From positions 1 to 64,000 of the forward strand of contig DASUGH010000188.1 in NCBI GenBank assembly GCA_036274155.1: a DNA stretch of 64,000 bases. The letters run 5' to 3'. This DNA is from Gp6-AA40 sp036274155 (GTDB lineage: Bacteria; Acidobacteriota; Vicinamibacteria; Vicinamibacterales; UBA2999). Below are positions 18,913 to 27,393 of the stretch, piece by piece. The translations under genes and the position numbers were made by a program. The notes under the pieces were generated by a model. It had not been told where the DNA came from. It did not search any database and saw nothing but the letters and a program-made list of their open reading frames with translations. Each line of letters starts with the position of its first letter. Position 1 is the stretch's first letter.

Positions 18913-19356
18913 ATGATTCAACCACGATGCGCGCCATGCGTAGTCGCCGCGGTGTTAGGGTTCACCACGCTTTCCGGCGGCGCGCTCGACGCGCAGCGGA
19001 ACGATGACAAGAAACCCAGTCTATCACTCAAGACCACACCAACCGCCGGCTTCTCCCCGCTGAAGATCCGCGCCGCGGTCGACGTCCGCGGCGGCTCCGA
19101 CGATGCGCAGGACTTCTACTGTCCGGCGGTCGAGTGGGAGTGGGGCGACGAAACCAAGTCGACGAACTCCGAGGATTGTGAGCCGTACCAGCCGGGGAAG
19201 AGCCAGATTCAGCGGCGGTACTCGATGGAGCACATCTTCAACGAGTCGGGCAGTTTCAACGTGCGCTTCCGCCTGAAGCAGGGGAACCGCGTCGTCGCGA
19301 ACACTTCGGCGGTCGTGCACGTGCGTCCAGGCCTTCGCGACGAGTTTGACAACTGA
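18913..19356 (+). CDS. secreted PKD-like domain protein
   Basis: A 147-residue protein with a signal peptide (CVVAAVLGFTTLSGGALDA). The mature part resembles a PKD/Ig-like beta-sandwich: TPTAGFSPLKIRAAVDVRGG, VEWEWGDET (compare the WDFGD motif), a Ser/Asn loop and the closing strand HIFNESGSFNVRFRL. Such domains mediate protein or glycan contacts outside the cell. GGGGA lies seven bases before the ATG. The 3' end overlaps the next gene. Confidence 0.78.
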   Translation: MIQPRCAPCVVAAVLGFTTLSGGALDAQRNDDKKPSLSLKTTPTAGFSPLKIRAAVDVRGGSDDAQDFYCPAVEWEWGDETKSTNSEDCEPYQPGKSQIQRRYSMEHIFNESGSFNVRFRLKQGNRVVANTSAVVHVRPGLRDEFDN

Positions 19357-19789
19357 CGTCTCAGCCGAAGCGGTGATGGCGGATCTGCGGGCGCAGGTCC
19401 GCGAGCGGATCCGCGAGCACCTGCTCCGCCACGGCGCATCGCGCGCGTTCGACGAGCCGGAGCTGTTCGCCGACGTCGACGCGCTGCTTCGCGCCGCCGT
19501 CAACTCGGCGACGCCCTCCTCGCTGCTGATCCCCGAGCTGCTCGGCGATCCGGAGACCTGGCGCCCCGACACCGCGATGCGCTACCAATCCCACCGCGGC
19601 GCGATCGGCCCGGTCATCGTCTTCGTGAAGCGGCGCCTGCTGATGCCGGTGTTCCGCTGGCTCTTCGAATACAGCCGCGACAACTTCGAGCGGCAGCGCC
19701 GCATGAACGAGGTGCTGTGCGGCTGCGTCCAGGAGCTCGCGATCGAGACGGCACGCCTGCGCCGGGAAGTGCGCCGCCTCTCGCAGTGA
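19346..19789 (+). CDS. conserved hypothetical protein of a glycosyltransferase cluster
   Basis: The 147-residue protein is largely helical, with a conserved-looking core VIVFVKRRLLMPVFRWLFEYSRDNFERQRRMNEVLC (around 90-125, given here as a region) that may be membrane-associated, and a charged C-terminal helix ending RREVRRLSQ. Proteins of this kind often precede glycosyltransferases in polysaccharide clusters; its role is unknown. The TTG at 19346 overlaps the upstream gene by 11 bases; ATG at 19376 is an alternative. The stop overlaps the GTG of the glycosyltransferase. Confidence 0.72.
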   Translation: MTTDVSAEAVMADLRAQVRERIREHLLRHGASRAFDEPELFADVDALLRAAVNSATPSSLLIPELLGDPETWRPDTAMRYQSHRGAIGPVIVFVKRRLLMPVFRWLFEYSRDNFERQRRMNEVLCGCVQELAIETARLRREVRRLSQ

Positions 19790-20976
19790 AGCTCGCTTTC
19801 GTCGTCCAGCGATACGGCGCCGACATCGCCGGCGGATCGGAGGCGCATTGCCGCGAGCTCGCCGAGCGTCTCTCCAGCCGGCACGACATCACCGTCCTGA
19901 CGAGCTGCGCGCGCGATTACGTGACCTGGGCGAACGCGTTTCCGGCTGGCGAGTCGCGGGAGGGCGCGGTGCGGGTGCGGCGGTTTCCCGTCGCACGGCG
20001 CCGGCGGCTCAAGGTGTTTGCCGATCTCAGCGACGAGGTCTTCGCCGGCCGTGCGCCGCGCGACGCGCAGGACGAATGGTTCCGCGAGAATGGCCCGGTC
20101 GTGCCTGCGCTCCTCGACCATCTCCGAAGCGAGGGCCGCTCCTACGACGTCGTGCTCTTCTGGGCCTACCGCTACTTCCAGTCGTACTTCGGGCTGCCGC
20201 TCGTCGCCGATCGGGCCGTGCTGGTGCCGACCGCCGAAGAAGATCGCGCCATCGATCTCGACGTGCTCGCCGACTACTTCCGCCTGCCTGCCGGTTATTT
20301 GTTCCTCACGCCAGAGGAAGAGCAGCTGGTGTCGACGCGCGCCGGCGGTACGCTGCACCCGTTCGAGATCATCGGCAGCGGCCTCGAGCCGCGCGCTGCG
20401 ATCGATGCGCGCGCGCTGCTGGAACGTCACCGCATCCCGCCGGAATACGTTCTGTATCTCGGCCGCGTCGACCGCAACAAAGGGTGCGACAGCCTCCTCG
20501 AGTACTTCCAGGCGTTCGCGGATCGCCCCGACGCTCCGGTGCTGGTGCTGGCCGGACCAGCCAAGATGCTGATTCCGGCGCACCCGCGTATCAGGGCGCT
20601 CGGCTACGTACCCGACGAGCTGCGCGACGCGCTGCTCGCCAACGCCCGGACGCTGATCGTCCCCTCGCCGTACGAGAGCCTCAGCATCGCGCTCCTGCAG
20701 GGGTGGAACTACAGCGTGCCGGCGCTGGTCAACGCACGGTGCCGTGTGCTGGATGGACAGGTGCGGCGGGCCAATGGCGGCCTCTCCTATCGCTCAGGCC
20801 GCGAGTTCGAAGCCGCACTCGAGTATCTGCTCACGAACCACGCGGCGCGCGACGCGTTCGGAGGCCAGGGGCTCGCGTACGTCGAACGTGAGTATCGCTG
20901 GCCGACGGTTATAGAACGGGTCGAGCGCCTGATTGCCGCTGTCGGTCAGGCACGAGGACCCTTACACATTCGGTAG
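19786..20976 (+). CDS. glycosyltransferase family 4 (GT-B)
   Basis: The 396-residue protein has a GT-B layout: an N-terminal acceptor domain beginning KLAFVVQRYGADIAGGSEAHCRELA, and a C-terminal nucleotide-sugar domain with YLGRVDRNKGCDSLLEYF near 225 and the E-x7-E-like VPSPYESLSIALLQGW near 290-305. It should move a sugar from an NDP- or GDP-sugar onto a glycan or lipid. The GTG at 19786 overlaps the previous stop (GTGA), showing coupling, and gives an N-terminus that begins directly with the first beta strand. Confidence 0.9.
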   Translation: MKLAFVVQRYGADIAGGSEAHCRELAERLSSRHDITVLTSCARDYVTWANAFPAGESREGAVRVRRFPVARRRRLKVFADLSDEVFAGRAPRDAQDEWFRENGPVVPALLDHLRSEGRSYDVVLFWAYRYFQSYFGLPLVADRAVLVPTAEEDRAIDLDVLADYFRLPAGYLFLTPEEEQLVSTRAGGTLHPFEIIGSGLEPRAAIDARALLERHRIPPEYVLYLGRVDRNKGCDSLLEYFQAFADRPDAPVLVLAGPAKMLIPAHPRIRALGYVPDELRDALLANARTLIVPSPYESLSIALLQGWNYSVPALVNARCRVLDGQVRRANGGLSYRSGREFEAALEYLLTNHAARDAFGGQGLAYVEREYRWPTVIERVERLIAAVGQARGPLHIR

Positions 20977-20984
20977 TGTCCGGC

Positions 20985-21400
20985 TTGAGCCGACTGGAGA
21001 ACGGAGATCACGGAGGAACGGCACACGCTCACCACGGAGGAACGGTGAAACGGAGGACGAACGGAGGATGCTCAGTTGCGGACGACATTGCGTTTTTGAC
21101 GCGTTCCCAAGGTGGGCCCGCGCTACGCGCGGCAGGGAACGAGGAGAACACCGATCACAAACACTCTCAGAGACTCACCAAGCGTGCTTGTGATCGGCGT
21201 TCTCCTCGTTCCCTGGCGCCAGCCGAAGGCCGGCGGCCCACCTGCAAAGCGCCCCAAAGCAGATGTCGGCGGCGGGTCAACCCGCACGGAAGATCTCGGT
21301 GCCTCTGTGCCTCTGTGGCGTGTTTTCCTCCGTTACTCCGCGTCTCCGTGTTTACGCGCACCGCTCTTCCGTAACCTCCAATCCTCCCCCACCAACGCAT
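20985..21400. repeat. non-coding spacer with ACGGAGG/CTCTGTG repeats and a large hairpin
   Basis: The 450 bases before the synthetase gene hold no credible gene. ACGGAGG-type units (20997-21070) are mirrored by CCTCCGT and CTCTGTGCC units (21297-21385). Between them lies a near-perfect 26-bp inverted repeat, 21135-21160 with 21188-21213 (one mismatch). Outside it is a second complementary pair, AGGTGGGCC near 21110 and GGCCCACCT near 21236, and a small hairpin CCGCGC-TAC-GCGCGG near 21119. The whole could extrude as a cruciform or fold as RNA. Confidence 0.8.
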
Positions 21401-21426
21401 GACACAATTCCCATGACTCACCTGCC

Positions 21427-23391
21427 ATGAACTTCGAATTCGGCGGCGATATCGCCTGGCGACCCACTCCCGACTACATCGAGAACAGCCGCCTCATGGC
21501 CTTCATGAGGCGGCACGGGATTCACAGCTACGACGAGCTGATGCGACGCTCGATCGCCGACCCGGACTGGTTCTGGCCGGCGGTGCTCGACGATCTCGGC
21601 ATCGAGTTCTACCGGCCGTACAGCCGCGTGCTCGACACATCCCGCGGCATCGCCTGGGCGCGCTGGTGCGTCGACGGCCGCATGAACATCGTCCACAACT
21701 GTCTCGACAAGTGGATGGGTACCGAGGTCGAGGGACGGACGGTCCTGCGATCGGAAAACGAATCGGGCGAGATCCGCTCGCTCACGTACGGGGAGCTGTC
21801 GCAGGAAGTGGGACGCTGCGCCAACGCCCTCAAGACGCTCGGTCTGGCCCGCGGCGATCGCGTCGGCATCTTCATGCCGATGTGCCCCGAGCTCGTGGCC
21901 GCGTTCTTCGCCGTCATGAAGCTCGGTGGCATCGTCCTGCCGCTGTTCTCGGGGTACGGGCCGGAAGCAGTCGCCACGCGCCTCCGCGACGCGGACGTTT
22001 CGATCCTCCTGACCGCCGACGGCTTCACGCGCCGCGGGCAGCGGGTCGACATGAAAGCGGTGGCCGACACTGCCGTCGGCGCGGCGCCCTCGGTGCGCCA
22101 TGTGGTCGTGGCAGCCCGGATCGGCGCCGACGTGCCGATGCGCGCTGGCCGCGACTGGCGCTGGACCGATCTCGTCGCGCGGCAGGACGGGGTGTGCGCC
22201 ACCGAGCAGACGGACGCAGAAGATCCATTGATGATCATCTACACGTCCGGCACCACCGGCCGTCCCAAGGGCGCGCTGCACACGCACTGCGGCTTCCCGG
22301 TGAAGACGGCGCAAGACATGGTGCATGCCTTCGACGTGCACCCGGGCGACTGCATGTTCTGGGTGACCGACATCGGATGGATGATGGGCCCCTGGGAAAT
22401 CATGGGGATGACGCTCCTCGGCGGCACCTTCGTCGCCTACGACGGCGCTCTGGACTATCCGGGGCCGGGGCGGCTCTGGCAGATCGTCGAGCGCCACCGA
22501 GTGAACATCCTCGGCGTCTCGCCAACGCTCATCCGCTCGCTGATGGCGCACGGCGAGGAACCGGTACGCGCGCACTCGCTGGCGTCGCTGCGCATTCTCG
22601 GATCGACCGGCGAGCCCTGGAACCCGGAGTCGTGGCGATGGCTCTTCGAGGTCGCCGGCGGCAGCCGGCTGCCGATCATCAACTACTCCGGCGGCACGGA
22701 GGTGTCCGGAGGGCTGGTGGCCGGCAACGTGCTGACGCCATTGAAGCCAGCCGCCTTCGCCGCTCCGCCGCCAGGCATCGCGGCTGACGTGGTAGACGAT
22801 GCGGGAAAACCCGTGCGCAATCAGGTCGGCGAGCTCGTCGTTCGAGCTCCGTGGATCGGGATGACGCGTGGGTTCTGGCGCGACGCCGAGCGCTACGAGC
22901 AGACGTACTGGTCGAGATTCCCCGGCGTCTGGCTGCACGGCGACTGGGCCGTCATCGACGACGATGGTCTTTGGTACATCCTGGGACGCTCGGACGACAC
23001 GATCAAGATCGCCGGTAAACGTCTCGGCCCCGCGGAAGTGGAGTCGGTGCTCGTCGAACACCCGGCGGTGCTCGAGGCCGCAGCGATCGGCGTGCCCGAT
23101 CCGCTCAAAGGGCAGACGCTGGCCTGCTTCTGCGTGCTGCGCCCGGGAACGGAAGGCAGCGATACGCTCGCCGGCGAGCTCCGGGCGCTCGTGGTCGAGC
23201 GCCTCGGCAAGCCGATGCGCCCTCAGGCAATCGAGTTCGTTGGCGAAGTACCCAAGACGCGGAACGCAAAGGTGATGCGACGCGTCATCAGGGCGGCGTA
23301 TCTCGGCGAGCCGCCAGGCGATCTCTCGTCCCTCGAGAACCCGCAATCGGTCGACGCGATCCGTCGTATCGCGCGAAAGTCGCCGGGCTGA
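21427..23391 (+). CDS. AMP-forming acyl-CoA synthetase (acetyl/propionyl-CoA synthetase family)
   Basis: The 654-residue enzyme activates a short-chain carboxylate with ATP and CoA. It has the adenylation P-loop IIYTSGTTGRPKGALHTH near 270, the A5-type motif near 415-430 (INYSGGTEVSGG), GDWAVIDDDGLWYILGRSDDTIKIAGKR near 510-540, and the C-terminal catalytic lysine in PKTRNAKVMRR. The last reads NAK where acetyl-CoA synthetases usually have SGK; acetylation of this lysine is the usual control. The N-terminal ACAS_N-like region is present. Acetate or propionate is likely but not proven. ATG start follows the repeat spacer. Confidence 0.9.
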   Translation: MNFEFGGDIAWRPTPDYIENSRLMAFMRRHGIHSYDELMRRSIADPDWFWPAVLDDLGIEFYRPYSRVLDTSRGIAWARWCVDGRMNIVHNCLDKWMGTEVEGRTVLRSENESGEIRSLTYGELSQEVGRCANALKTLGLARGDRVGIFMPMCPELVAAFFAVMKLGGIVLPLFSGYGPEAVATRLRDADVSILLTADGFTRRGQRVDMKAVADTAVGAAPSVRHVVVAARIGADVPMRAGRDWRWTDLVARQDGVCATEQTDAEDPLMIIYTSGTTGRPKGALHTHCGFPVKTAQDMVHAFDVHPGDCMFWVTDIGWMMGPWEIMGMTLLGGTFVAYDGALDYPGPGRLWQIVERHRVNILGVSPTLIRSLMAHGEEPVRAHSLASLRILGSTGEPWNPESWRWLFEVAGGSRLPIINYSGGTEVSGGLVAGNVLTPLKPAAFAAPPPGIAADVVDDAGKPVRNQVGELVVRAPWIGMTRGFWRDAERYEQTYWSRFPGVWLHGDWAVIDDDGLWYILGRSDDTIKIAGKRLGPAEVESVLVEHPAVLEAAAIGVPDPLKGQTLACFCVLRPGTEGSDTLAGELRALVVERLGKPMRPQAIEFVGEVPKTRNAKVMRRVIRAAYLGEPPGDLSSLENPQSVDAIRRIARKSPG

Positions 23392-23442
23392 CACCCGGAT
23401 CAAGGCCGGCCGATCCTCACACCGCGGCCGGCGATTTTGTAC

Positions 23443-24540
23443 TCATTGAGCAGCGCCGCCGGACCCTTGTCCCTGACCGGGCCGGCGGAAACGGAAGAAT
23501 CCCGACTGGTTGTACGTGGCGCCCACGTGCACGCGCTGGATGTTGTCCAGCAGTCCGAGATTGTAATAGTCCTGGCCTCCGTAGTACCTGACGAAGAACC
23601 CCCATCCACCTTCCCGGGTCGGAAAGCACGACGCCTGCGCCGTGATGGCCACCGGCCAGACCGAGTCGGGATGTCCCGCGATCGCCTTGATCGCGCCCAT
23701 CGCCTCCGCCCGCTTGGGACACCAGGAGATCTCACGGGTGGCGATCGATGCCGCGAACTCGGTGCGGGCCCGGCCGTAGAGGTCTTCCATCTCGTCATCG
23801 ACCCAGGCGCGTGGGTGATATTCGAAGTCGACGCGGAACCCCCACTCGCGCGTCGCCCACAACTGATCGTCGAGAGTGTTCCGGCGATAGTTCATGCCGA
23901 CCCGAATGTAGTTGGTCGAAAAGCTCCCGTCGTGTTTGTTCACTTCGCGCTGGTCGGGCAGCGGGTCTGGCGGTATGCAATCCTCACCGACCCGCTGTTC
24001 GTCCGTGAAGAAGCACCCATCCTGACCGTTCGAGTGATGGCCTCCCGTGACGTGCGCCTCCCAGAGCGACACCTGCGAGCCGGCGTCTGCGGCGGGGGTG
24101 CGACCCGCCGCAAAGGCGCTGGCGACGGCACCGACGTTTCGCGCCCAGATGACCTGAAAGTTTCCACGCGGCATGTACGAAGGTGTGCGCACGGGATTCG
24201 AGACCTGATCGAACATGCGGAGACGCACGGCGGGCGTGCCGGTAATCGAGATCGCAAAGGTCTTCTGGCGCTTCGTCTGCTGTGTGATGTCGATCAGGTC
24301 AGTGAAGTTCTGGTACGCGACCAGGTGCGGCTGGATGTCCGCTTCGAACACCGTGTCCTGCCTGAGCGCAAAGAACACATCGGTACCTTCGAGGAACGGC
24401 ACCAGCGCGCCGGCGTTCGTGACGGTCGTGCGCGGATCCCTCCGCTCGGTGTCGCTTTGAGCAGAAGCCGGAGCGGCAATCGCGAACAAGGAGACGAGGA
24501 GGAGCACAGAGCCGGGAGTCGAATCGCTCATAGATGACAT
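23443..24540 (-). CDS. outer-membrane phospholipase A-like beta-barrel
   Basis: The 365-residue protein has a signal peptide (VLLLVSLFAIAAPASAQ). It contains GGHHSNGQDG at about 166-175, matching the HxSNG catalytic motif of OMPLA/PldA (His142-Ser144 in E. coli), and SFSTNYIR at about 206-213 in the place of the SWNRLY strand that brings the catalytic asparagine. The end, VRYYGGQDYYNLG...RVHVGATYN, resembles the closing PldA strands. I infer an outer-membrane barrel hydrolysing phospholipids, with an insertion between serine and asparagine relative to E. coli. An alternative is an inactive OMPLA-like porin. Start at 24540 or 24531, both just ahead of the signal peptide. Confidence 0.55.
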   Translation of the reverse strand: MSSMSDSTPGSVLLLVSLFAIAAPASAQSDTERRDPRTTVTNAGALVPFLEGTDVFFALRQDTVFEADIQPHLVAYQNFTDLIDITQQTKRQKTFAISITGTPAVRLRMFDQVSNPVRTPSYMPRGNFQVIWARNVGAVASAFAAGRTPAADAGSQVSLWEAHVTGGHHSNGQDGCFFTDEQRVGEDCIPPDPLPDQREVNKHDGSFSTNYIRVGMNYRRNTLDDQLWATREWGFRVDFEYHPRAWVDDEMEDLYGRARTEFAASIATREISWCPKRAEAMGAIKAIAGHPDSVWPVAITAQASCFPTREGGWGFFVRYYGGQDYYNLGLLDNIQRVHVGATYNQSGFFRFRRPGQGQGSGGAAQ

Positions 24541-24610
24541 GGCACGAGGCTGAGTGGACGCGGCCGCCGGAATTGGCTGCCGCGGGGCTCGGTGGGGAGA
24601 AACGAATTCT

Positions 24611-24735
24611 AGCAGCCCGTGGCGAAAGGTGGTGACGGGCTGCTGAGGCGCCGAACAAACCACAGAAGCACCGAGACCACAGAGATTCCTATGATTTTCT
24701 CTGTGCCTCTGTGCCTCGGTGGCGAAAATCTCTGT
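24611..24735. repeat. inverted repeats between DUF952 gene and OMPLA-like gene
   Basis: Within the 228-base gap there is a 10-bp perfect inverted repeat, AGCAGCCCGT at 24611-24620 with 24635-24644, and a second complementary pair of short tandem units: CACAGAAGCACCGAGACCACAG near 24661-24682 (two parts) opposite CTCTGTGCCTCTGTGCCTCGG near 24700-24720. No T-run follows on the minus strand, so a standard terminator for the aromatic operon is not evident. Confidence 0.7.
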
Positions 24736-24768
24736 CCCTCACAGGCCGATACGATTTCACCACGCCTG

Positions 24769-25122
24769 TTAGAGGATTTCCGAACTCAACTCGAACCGGC
24801 CATCGCCTCCGCAGGGAAACGCGTGCACACGGACGACGGCCGTCAACGGCAGCGGGCCGTAGATGTGCGGGAAAAGCTCCGCTCCACCTTCCAGGTTCTC
24901 GGTGACGATCGGCGACGGGATCTGCGCCGGATCGATCTCGAGGAGGACGAGCCCCTGCCGGCCACGGAAGAGCCGGTTCGCCACCGGCACAACCTGCTGC
25001 CGGTATGAGCAGTGGATGAACCCTTCACGTGCGAACGCCGCCGGGCGGTAAACGCCCTCCGCCCGCGCCGTCTGCAGCTCCTCTTCGGAGGTGATGTGAA
25101 AGAGCGGATTGACAGGGCTCAC
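24769..25122 (-). CDS. DUF952 family protein
   Basis: The 117-residue protein is a DUF952 member: LFHITSEEELQTA at the N-terminus, GFIHCSYRQQVVPVANRLF near 34-52, LVLLEIDPAQI near 60, and ELFPHIYGPLP near 83-93. The fold is related to ADP-ribosyltransferase-like scaffolds; the function is unknown. Its start overlaps the tyrA stop by four bases, making it the last gene of the aromatic supraoperon. Confidence 0.9.
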   Translation of the reverse strand: MSPVNPLFHITSEEELQTARAEGVYRPAAFAREGFIHCSYRQQVVPVANRLFRGRQGLVLLEIDPAQIPSPIVTENLEGGAELFPHIYGPLPLTAVVRVHAFPCGGDGRFELSSEIL

Positions 25123-25985
25123 TGGTGGGTCTTCATCAACTCCGCGCGCCAGCGTCCGGCCGCGTCGAAGAGCGAGTCGATCGCGTCACCCTTCTTGAGA
25201 TCCGCGCGCACCGATGTCAGCAGCTGAATGAGCTGATCGAGCGCGTCGCCGATGGCGTCGGCGTTCTCGGCACAGACGTCCCGCCAGACGCTTGCCGGGC
25301 TCGCCGCCAGCCTGGTGGTATCGAGGAGGCCGCGGCCGGCAAGACGCAGCCCGTCGGCCGAGGCGCCGGCGCCGGCGACCTGCATCAGCGCGCTCGCCGT
25401 GAGTTGCGGGAGATGACTGAGGAAGGCCATCAACCGATCGTGCGCCTCGGCATCGAGCGTCACCGGCTTCGCGCCGAGACCGCGAACGAACCGGAACAGC
25501 CGCTCGAGGGCGGCACTCGATGTGGTCTCGACAGGCGTGAAGATCCACGGGCGCGCCTGAAACAGATCGGGCCGGGCGAAGCCGAATCCGCCCTTCTCGC
25601 CGCCGCCGATCGGGTGGCCGCCGACGAATGACTCGGGATGCGTCAACCGCGCGGCGGCGCGCACGATATCGCGCTTCGTGCCGCCGACGTCGGTGATGAT
25701 CGTGGAGGCGGGCGACAGGCGCAACGACTCGGCAAGGAGCTTCACGTTCTGACGCACCGGCGCGGCGAGAACGATGAGTTCCACGCGGCCGACCGCTTCA
25801 AGGGTGTCGACGGCGCGGTCGATCGCACCGCTCGACAGGGCGTGCGCCAGCACCGGCTGACGATCCACGCCGATCACGCGGCAGCCGGACCAGCGCTCGC
25901 GGATCCCGAGCGCGATCGAGCCGCCGATCAAACCGAGGCCGACGATCGCGATCGAGGTGAACGGCGGCGGCTCTATCTGTTCCAC
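25119..25985 (-). CDS. tyrA: prephenate dehydrogenase
   Basis: TyrA oxidatively decarboxylates prephenate to 4-hydroxyphenylpyruvate, the tyrosine branch step. The NAD-binding motif VGLGLIGGSIALGIR is at about 14-28, the substrate-pocket motif VGGHPIGGGEKGG at about 120-132, and a C-terminal helical dimerisation domain follows from about 180. At 288 residues it lacks an ACT domain and a fused chorismate mutase; the mutase is encoded separately two genes upstream. Its start overlaps aroF by 13 bases. Confidence 0.95.
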   Translation of the reverse strand: MEQIEPPPFTSIAIVGLGLIGGSIALGIRERWSGCRVIGVDRQPVLAHALSSGAIDRAVDTLEAVGRVELIVLAAPVRQNVKLLAESLRLSPASTIITDVGGTKRDIVRAAARLTHPESFVGGHPIGGGEKGGFGFARPDLFQARPWIFTPVETTSSAALERLFRFVRGLGAKPVTLDAEAHDRLMAFLSHLPQLTASALMQVAGAGASADGLRLAGRGLLDTTRLAASPASVWRDVCAENADAIGDALDQLIQLLTSVRADLKKGDAIDSLFDAAGRWRAELMKTHQ

Positions 25986-27019
25986 CCGCGCCGCGCCACC
26001 GGCTCCAGGCAGATGCTGCGGCCGATGGCCGGCGCGATGATCCGGAGCTCCGCCATCAGCCGGTCGAACTGGCTCGGGAACATCGACTGCGCGCCGTCAC
26101 TGAGCGCGTGGTCGGGGTCGTTGTGCACTTCGATCAGGAGGCCGTCGGCGCCCGCCGCCACCGCGGCCCTGGCCATCGGCGCCACCATGTCGCGGCGTCC
26201 GGCGCCGTGACTCGGGTCGGCCACCACCGGCAGGTGGCTCAGCTTCTTGACGACCGGGATGGCCGAGATGTCGAAGGTGTTGCGCGTGGCGGTCTCGAAT
26301 GTGCGGATCCCGCGCTCGCACAGGATGACCTCGTTGTTGCCGCCGGCCAGGATGTACTCCGCCGAGAGCAGCCACTCCTCGATGGTCGCCGAGATGCCGC
26401 GCTTCAGCAGCACCGGCTTGCGCGCGTGCCCGAGCTCGCGCAGCAGCGTGTAGTTCTGCATGTTGCGCGCGCCGACCTGGAAGATGTCGCAGTACCTGGC
26501 GATCAGCTCGATCTGGCTGATATCCATCACTTCCGAGATCAGCTTCAGGTTGTGCGCGTCGGCGCCGCGGCGCAGCATCTGCAGACCCTGCTCGCCGAGT
26601 CCCTGGAAGCTGTACGGCGAGCTGCGCGGCTTGAACGCGCCGCCGCGCAGGATCTTCGCGCCGGCACGCCGCACGGCGGCGGCGCTGGCGTGCACCTGCT
26701 CGTCGGTTTCAGCCGAGCAGGGACCGGCCATCACGATCACCTCGTCACCGCCGATCCGGACATCGTCAATGGTGACCACGGTGTCTTCAGGTTTGAAGGT
26801 GCGGCTGGCGCGTTTGTACGGCTCGGAAATCCGCAGCACCTCGTGTACGCCATCGAGCAGCCCGATCAGCTCCGGCTCGATTTTGTGTGCGCCGACCACG
26901 CCGAGCACCGTGCGCGTCGCGCCCGACGATCGATGCACGTCCATGCCGAGCTCGATGAGTCGAGCGATAACCGCATCCACTTGCGCCTCGGTGGCGCGTT
27001 CCTTCATCACGACGACCAT
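25973..27019 (-). CDS. aroF: 3-deoxy-7-phosphoheptulonate synthase (DAHP synthase, type I-beta)
   Basis: This enzyme condenses PEP and erythrose-4-phosphate to DAHP, the first shikimate-pathway step. The protein has an N-terminal ferredoxin-like regulatory domain (1-70) followed by a TIM barrel with VMAGPCSAE near 104, GGAFKPRSSPYSFQGLG near 130 and VVADPSHGAGRRD near 270. ATG at 27019 gives 348 residues, typical of I-beta enzymes such as that of Thermotoga; ATG at 27007 is also possible. The N-terminal domain usually binds Tyr or Phe, and a neighbouring AroQ often contributes to feedback control. Confidence 0.95.
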   Translation of the reverse strand: MVVVMKERATEAQVDAVIARLIELGMDVHRSSGATRTVLGVVGAHKIEPELIGLLDGVHEVLRISEPYKRASRTFKPEDTVVTIDDVRIGGDEVIVMAGPCSAETDEQVHASAAAVRRAGAKILRGGAFKPRSSPYSFQGLGEQGLQMLRRGADAHNLKLISEVMDISQIELIARYCDIFQVGARNMQNYTLLRELGHARKPVLLKRGISATIEEWLLSAEYILAGGNNEVILCERGIRTFETATRNTFDISAIPVVKKLSHLPVVADPSHGAGRRDMVAPMARAAVAAGADGLLIEVHNDPDHALSDGAQSMFPSQFDRLMAELRIIAPAIGRSICLEPVARRGWNR

Positions 27020-27063
27020 GACATCACTCTCCAGATCAACACTCCCGATCGAATCCGCGCCCG

Positions 27064-27393
27064 TTACACCCGCTTCTCGTCCTGCCCGGAGCCGGAGCCG
27101 TCGCGGCGCTCGCTCGCCAGCCGCTCGGCCCGGCGTGCTTCGTCGATGACCCGCTCGAAGATCCGCACCACCGCTTCGGCCTCCAGCGGACCGGCGAGCT
27201 CGGCGGCCGACGTCCTGACCCGCGTGAGCACCTGCGCCTCGCGCTCCGGTTGATAGATGGGCAGCCCCGCCTCGTGTTTCAACCTCCCGACCTCCACCGC
27301 ACACGCCACGCGAACGTTCAAGAGCCGCACGAGTTGCTCATCGATCACGTCGATGCGGCTTCGCAGCTCCTCGATGCTCAGGACTTCAGCCAA
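27064..27393 (-). CDS. aroQ: chorismate mutase (AroQ class)
   Basis: A 109-residue all-helical mutase converting chorismate to prephenate. The N-terminal helix LRSRIDVIDEQLVRLLNVR carries the first active-site arginine, followed by the VGRLKHEAGLPIYQPEREAQVL segment with the lysine and glutamate of the active site, and RIFERVIDEARRAE near the end. A basic tail follows. The start overlaps trpA by 16 bases and aroF begins 44 bases downstream, so it likely works beside the adjacent DAHP synthase. Confidence 0.93.
   Translation of the reverse strand: MAEVLSIEELRSRIDVIDEQLVRLLNVRVACAVEVGRLKHEAGLPIYQPEREAQVLTRVRTSAAELAGPLEAEAVVRIFERVIDEARRAERLASERRDGSGSGQDEKRV

Noticed and set aside
24645..24768. 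Intrinsic terminator for the aromatic operon
   Set aside because: Inverted repeats exist but no U-run follows on the minus strand, so an intrinsic terminator cannot be supported.
27020..27304. N-terminal extension of DAHP synthase to 443 residues
   Set aside because: The added 95 residues overlap aroQ in another frame and are Arg/Gly-rich; the enzyme begins properly at 27019 or 27007.
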